Positions 60,553 through 64,000 of a stretch of 64,000 nt of DNA are shown here, piece after piece (the stretch's first letter is position 1; each line of letters begins with the position of its first letter). The stretch spans positions 243,726-307,725 of the forward strand of contig WBMZ01012760.1 in assembly GCA_013400975.1 (NCBI GenBank), in the 5' to 3' direction. The notes beneath the pieces were generated by a model. It saw only the letters and a program-made list of their open reading frames with translations, was not told the DNA's origin and searched no databases. A program made the position numbers and the translations under genes. This DNA comes from Atrichornis clamosus. Lineage: Eukaryota; Chordata; Aves; Passeriformes; Menuridae.

Positions 60553-63500
60553 GTCCTCTCTCCTCAGCTCCTTATTCCTGCTCTTTTCCCCCCCGGCAAA
60601 TCAGGCAGGACGCTGCCTCCCAATCCCAGCTGCTGCCACTGCTGGAGGAAAACCCTTGCTGTACCACTGTGCTGCAGAGTGAACATTCCCAAAAGGACAC
60701 AGGTCAAATCTTTCCCCAGATCTGGCAAAATAAGAAACGTTCCAATAATTGTATGAATTTTAGCAAGTGGAATGAAAATGGCACTCTTTTTTTCACAGCA
60801 ATATGTACATGTAATGAATTTTCCACACAGGAAGGTAACCTTGTTTGTGGGTGTTTCCCTGTGCCCAGCTGCGCACCTAGGAAAGTAAAAGTTGCCAACC
60901 AAAAAGAGCAAAGCTCAAGTAAATTCAACTGCAAACACACATTTATTCTGCCAGTATTCTGACTCATACAAACAAGTCAACAAGAATCATACAACCATAT
61001 TGACAAACTCAAGTGAATATTTCTACATAACTTCTTTAATGCCGTTTCAATGCCAGAGCATTCCCAATTTCTGTTTCTGAACTGGCTCCCAGCTGACCAG
61101 CCAGCTTATCTGCACAGATGCCTGCACAGCCACAGAGAAATATCCATCTCTGCAAATGGAGATGAGGATGGCACAGAAAACGGATACACTGAAACACTCA
61201 AAAACAAAGCGCTTGGGAGCATTCAGTGACAGGATTAGCATGCTTAAATTAACGCAACTTAAAATGACACATTTCATGGATTTAACCCTAACTTTTCTGA
61301 ACGCAAACAACCCTTAATGCTATCACAGCATCCTGTTTCCTCTGTTTTCAGGTACACAAACAAGTCATCAACCTTGAAGACCTCCTTAGCAGCACGCAGG
61401 CTCACATTTTTTTCTAGCTGTCTTTGAAATCAAAGGTGATTCATAAGTGATGTCCACAGAACTTGAATACCAGCAGAGTTCCCGTGACTTTAGAACCCTT
61501 CACATGACCCAGTTTAGTGACAAAGCTGCTCAAGCAGGTCAGTTATGCCACATGGAAGTCCCAACTGCGGCTTTAACAGAAAACTCATGTAATTTATAGG
61601 GAGCTGAGGGCACTTTGCACTGTAAGGCTCCAGGCAGGCCATTAGTTGAGCAATACTTGGAGACTCCCAGATGTCTTTAACACTAATAGACTCCAAACAC
61701 ACACACTGAATTCTGCACTTTTCCCCAAGTTAAACTGAGAGCTCAAATACTGAGGAAAGTACAAGAGCAAAGCTTGTGTCTCCAGCACATGACAGACTCA
61801 AATCCTGCCTGAGAGGTGTAATAAGCAAACTTGACTTGATTCCAGCTCACTAAAGAACAAGGCAATGAGCTGACAAATGGATGTAGCAAGGAAGGAGCTG
61901 TCAGAGATTTGGGGAGACTTCTATCAGCTAAATCCACCATTATGTAAAGTCAAAGCAAACAAAGTCTGGCCACAAGGTTGAAATGTGGACAGAATTAGGA
62001 AAACAGTTCAAGGCAGTGGAAAAATAGTGATTTTATTCATCAGGAGACACCATATTTGGGTACATATTTAAAATTCAGAAGAGAATTCCACATGGACCTT
62101 TCCAGAACTAAATATGAAGTCTACAGCTGCTCAAACACTTACTGGAATGAACTCACATATTTGTGTCTCTCTTGGTGTTTTTGCTATGCTCGACTACTCT
62201 AATCTTTTTTTCCTCAGCAGCCTAAACATAATGGCCTAAATGCTTGTATATTGTGTGATAGCAAAGAATGATCTTCAGAAATGCCAGATGCTTTGGAGCT
62301 TCAGATAATTCACTGCTTAGGGCAACAAGTTCATGCCAGCAGAAATAAAAAAAAAAAAAGAAAAAAAAGAATCACAAAATTTAATTCCTGTTTAAATCCT
62401 GACATTATAAATATACACTGCTAATTCCATATACATAAAAGACAGAGAATACCCATAGTCCCACACATTGCGTCTTTGAAGACACTTAAAGCCACAATAT
62501 ATACAGAATAATATAATTCCAGATAGGTCTAGCATCACATCCTGTATTTTGGTTGCCTGATCATAGTAGGTTAAAAAAATATTCAGATATGGAATGAAAA
62601 ATATCTCCTTCCTATGCTTATCTAAACATGAAATGGCAATATAATTAAAGCAGTAAGTACTACTGCAAATTATCAGCAATCAGTGATGAAAGGAAAATGT
62701 GCCCTCAGTTCATGGCTCATAATTATTTCACTTCCCAAATACTGCAAAAATCCGTGATAACTGCTAAATAATAAAAGCTCTGCAAAGAACCAGAAGGTGC
62801 TCACCTTTAATGTAATTTTTCATGTAACTCATTGGATCTGTCCAACTCAATGAATTCAATCCTACATTTTGCACTGCAAATTTTCTGCTCTTTCATTCTA
62901 TGACAAGGTGGAGAACTTCAAAACTTAGATTCATGGGGAAAAATTGTACCAATTTTCTGCTTATCCTTTTTGAGCCTCAGCTCAAAGGAAAACCTATGGA
63001 TTGTATGCATCAAACAAAGGTAGGCTGCTTGTTTTTTAGATTTCAGCATTTTCAAAGGGTTGTAAATGTTACCAGATGTTGACCAAAAAGAAAAAAATAT
63101 TTGCAAGTGAAAGAAATCCACAGATTCTGATTACCTAAAGGGGAGAAACGGCCTGAATCTACTCCCAGCAGCAGAGTTCTGTGTTTGCTGTGTTTTTAGC
63201 TGTCCAGATGGCTCTGTTTTATTTACATGTCCCATCTAAACAATCACTGCTGCGTTGTGGAAACACTTGTCAGTATTGTGACAACAGGAGGGAGATCACT
63301 CCCCTCAGCTATAAATCACAAATCTGAGGGCAGCTGCAGCCTCTGCTTCTTTATCATCCCCTTAAAGGCAGGAATTTCAGTGAAAGATGGGAATCTATTA
63401 ACTTTGCTGGCTGAGCTATGCGAAGTGAAGAGAGATGAGAGGTGGAGTAATGAAAGGGAGAGAGCCCAGCATCGTGACTGACCTGTGCAAGGACAGCCTT

Positions 63501-64000
63501 TGTGACCTGCTCACAAATGAATTATTCATCTTCCAGGCCTTGCCTGCCATTCCACTGGAGGGAACACACAGGTCAGCCCTGCCCTGTTCTTTTCAGTTTC
63601 TTGGCAACACATTCGGGTTGGTCTAAGTGGACAGGACTTAATATTTGGAGGTACTGGGTTAAAAAACAGTTTCTATCATCCTAGTGTTTAAATGAAATAG
63701 AAATGCAAGATAAAGGGCAATATTCCAAGTAATTTTCAAATAAATATATCAATTTCTCAAGGAAGACTAAACTGTTCTTAGCAAAACTACTATGACAGTC
63801 ATCTCAATAATGAAGAAAACATTTGTGCTAATCTAAAATTTCATTAAGGTCTAGCAAGTAAATCACCATGCACATAACAAGCTACAAAGGTTAAGAGCTG
63901 CAGCCATGTGATCTCAAGACATTCATCAGGTCTAATTAATCTGATGGCATACAGAGATGGAGAAAATTACAAGCAAAACATGCAACAAAAAGTGAAAACC

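Larger units (their letters stand above)
57570..64000. other. Region upstream of the first visible SHANK2 exon
   Basis: Either a further 5' intron or sequence 5' of the gene. It holds a 15-bp perfect hairpin (58410-58446), a TATAAATA plus CpG cluster (60396-60552) and an A-rich run (62347-62370). Open frames here, for example 60489-60962 (+) and 59101-59298 (-), have no recognised product. No neighbouring gene is identified. Confidence 0.7.

Noticed and set aside
60489..60962. 157-codon plus-strand open frame and its minus-strand partner
   Set aside because: No recognisable homology. It overlaps the CpG cluster, which explains the locally low stop frequency.
1..64000. CRISPR array, tRNA/rRNA genes, prokaryotic operons, endogenous retrovirus
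   Set aside because: No regularly spaced repeats, no cloverleaf or rRNA sequence, no operon-like coding and no retroviral gene motifs were seen.

Overview
This is AT-rich vertebrate nuclear DNA, almost certainly from a bird. The interspersed repeats are mainly chicken-repeat-1 (CR1) LINE 3' ends, plus a few very old MIR-like SINE remnants. There is no dense bacterial-style coding. The one gene I can recognise is SHANK2 (postsynaptic/epithelial multidomain scaffold), read on the minus strand from high to low coordinates. The N-terminal start MPRSPTSSEDEMAQSF separates it from SHANK1 and SHANK3.

I placed ten SHANK2 exons. One is an untranslated exon (57500-57569). The exon with the start codon spans 45053-45272, with ATG at 45256-45254. 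Eight further coding exons lie at 37677-37880, 35973-36044, 35296-35404, 34792-34943, 33844-34011, 31507-31623, 28199-28276 and 10559-10625. All junctions are GT/AG, and the reading frame stays open through every splice: 390 complete codons plus one base. This stretch encodes an acidic N-terminus, the SPN (Shank/ProSAP N-terminal, Ras/Rap-binding) domain and the ankyrin repeats. The SH3, PDZ, proline-rich and SAM parts must lie beyond the low-coordinate edge.

Layout by region: 1-10558 is an unfinished intron downstream of the last ankyrin exon. 10626-28198 is a 17.6 kb intron. 28199-37880 is the compact ankyrin/SPN exon cluster, with a single N and a 97-bp perfect duplication at 34974-35168 that looks like an unmerged contig join. 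37881-45052 and 45273-57499 are introns 2 and 1. 57570-64000 lies upstream of the first exon I can see, with a possible TATA/CpG start region near 60.4-60.55 kb. I recognise no second protein gene, tRNA, rRNA, CRISPR array or intact mobile element.

I found no clearly new biological system. The points most worth checking are: a 14-codon upstream ORF that is complete only after splicing and stops 11 nt before the SHANK2 start; an unexplained exon-like 81-bp open segment at 3203-3283; a perfect 15-bp hairpin at 58410-58446; a TATAAATA box beside a CpG cluster near 60.5 kb; and the N/duplication artefact inside the ankyrin exon cluster. Comparisons with human SHANK proteins are from memory, not from an alignment.
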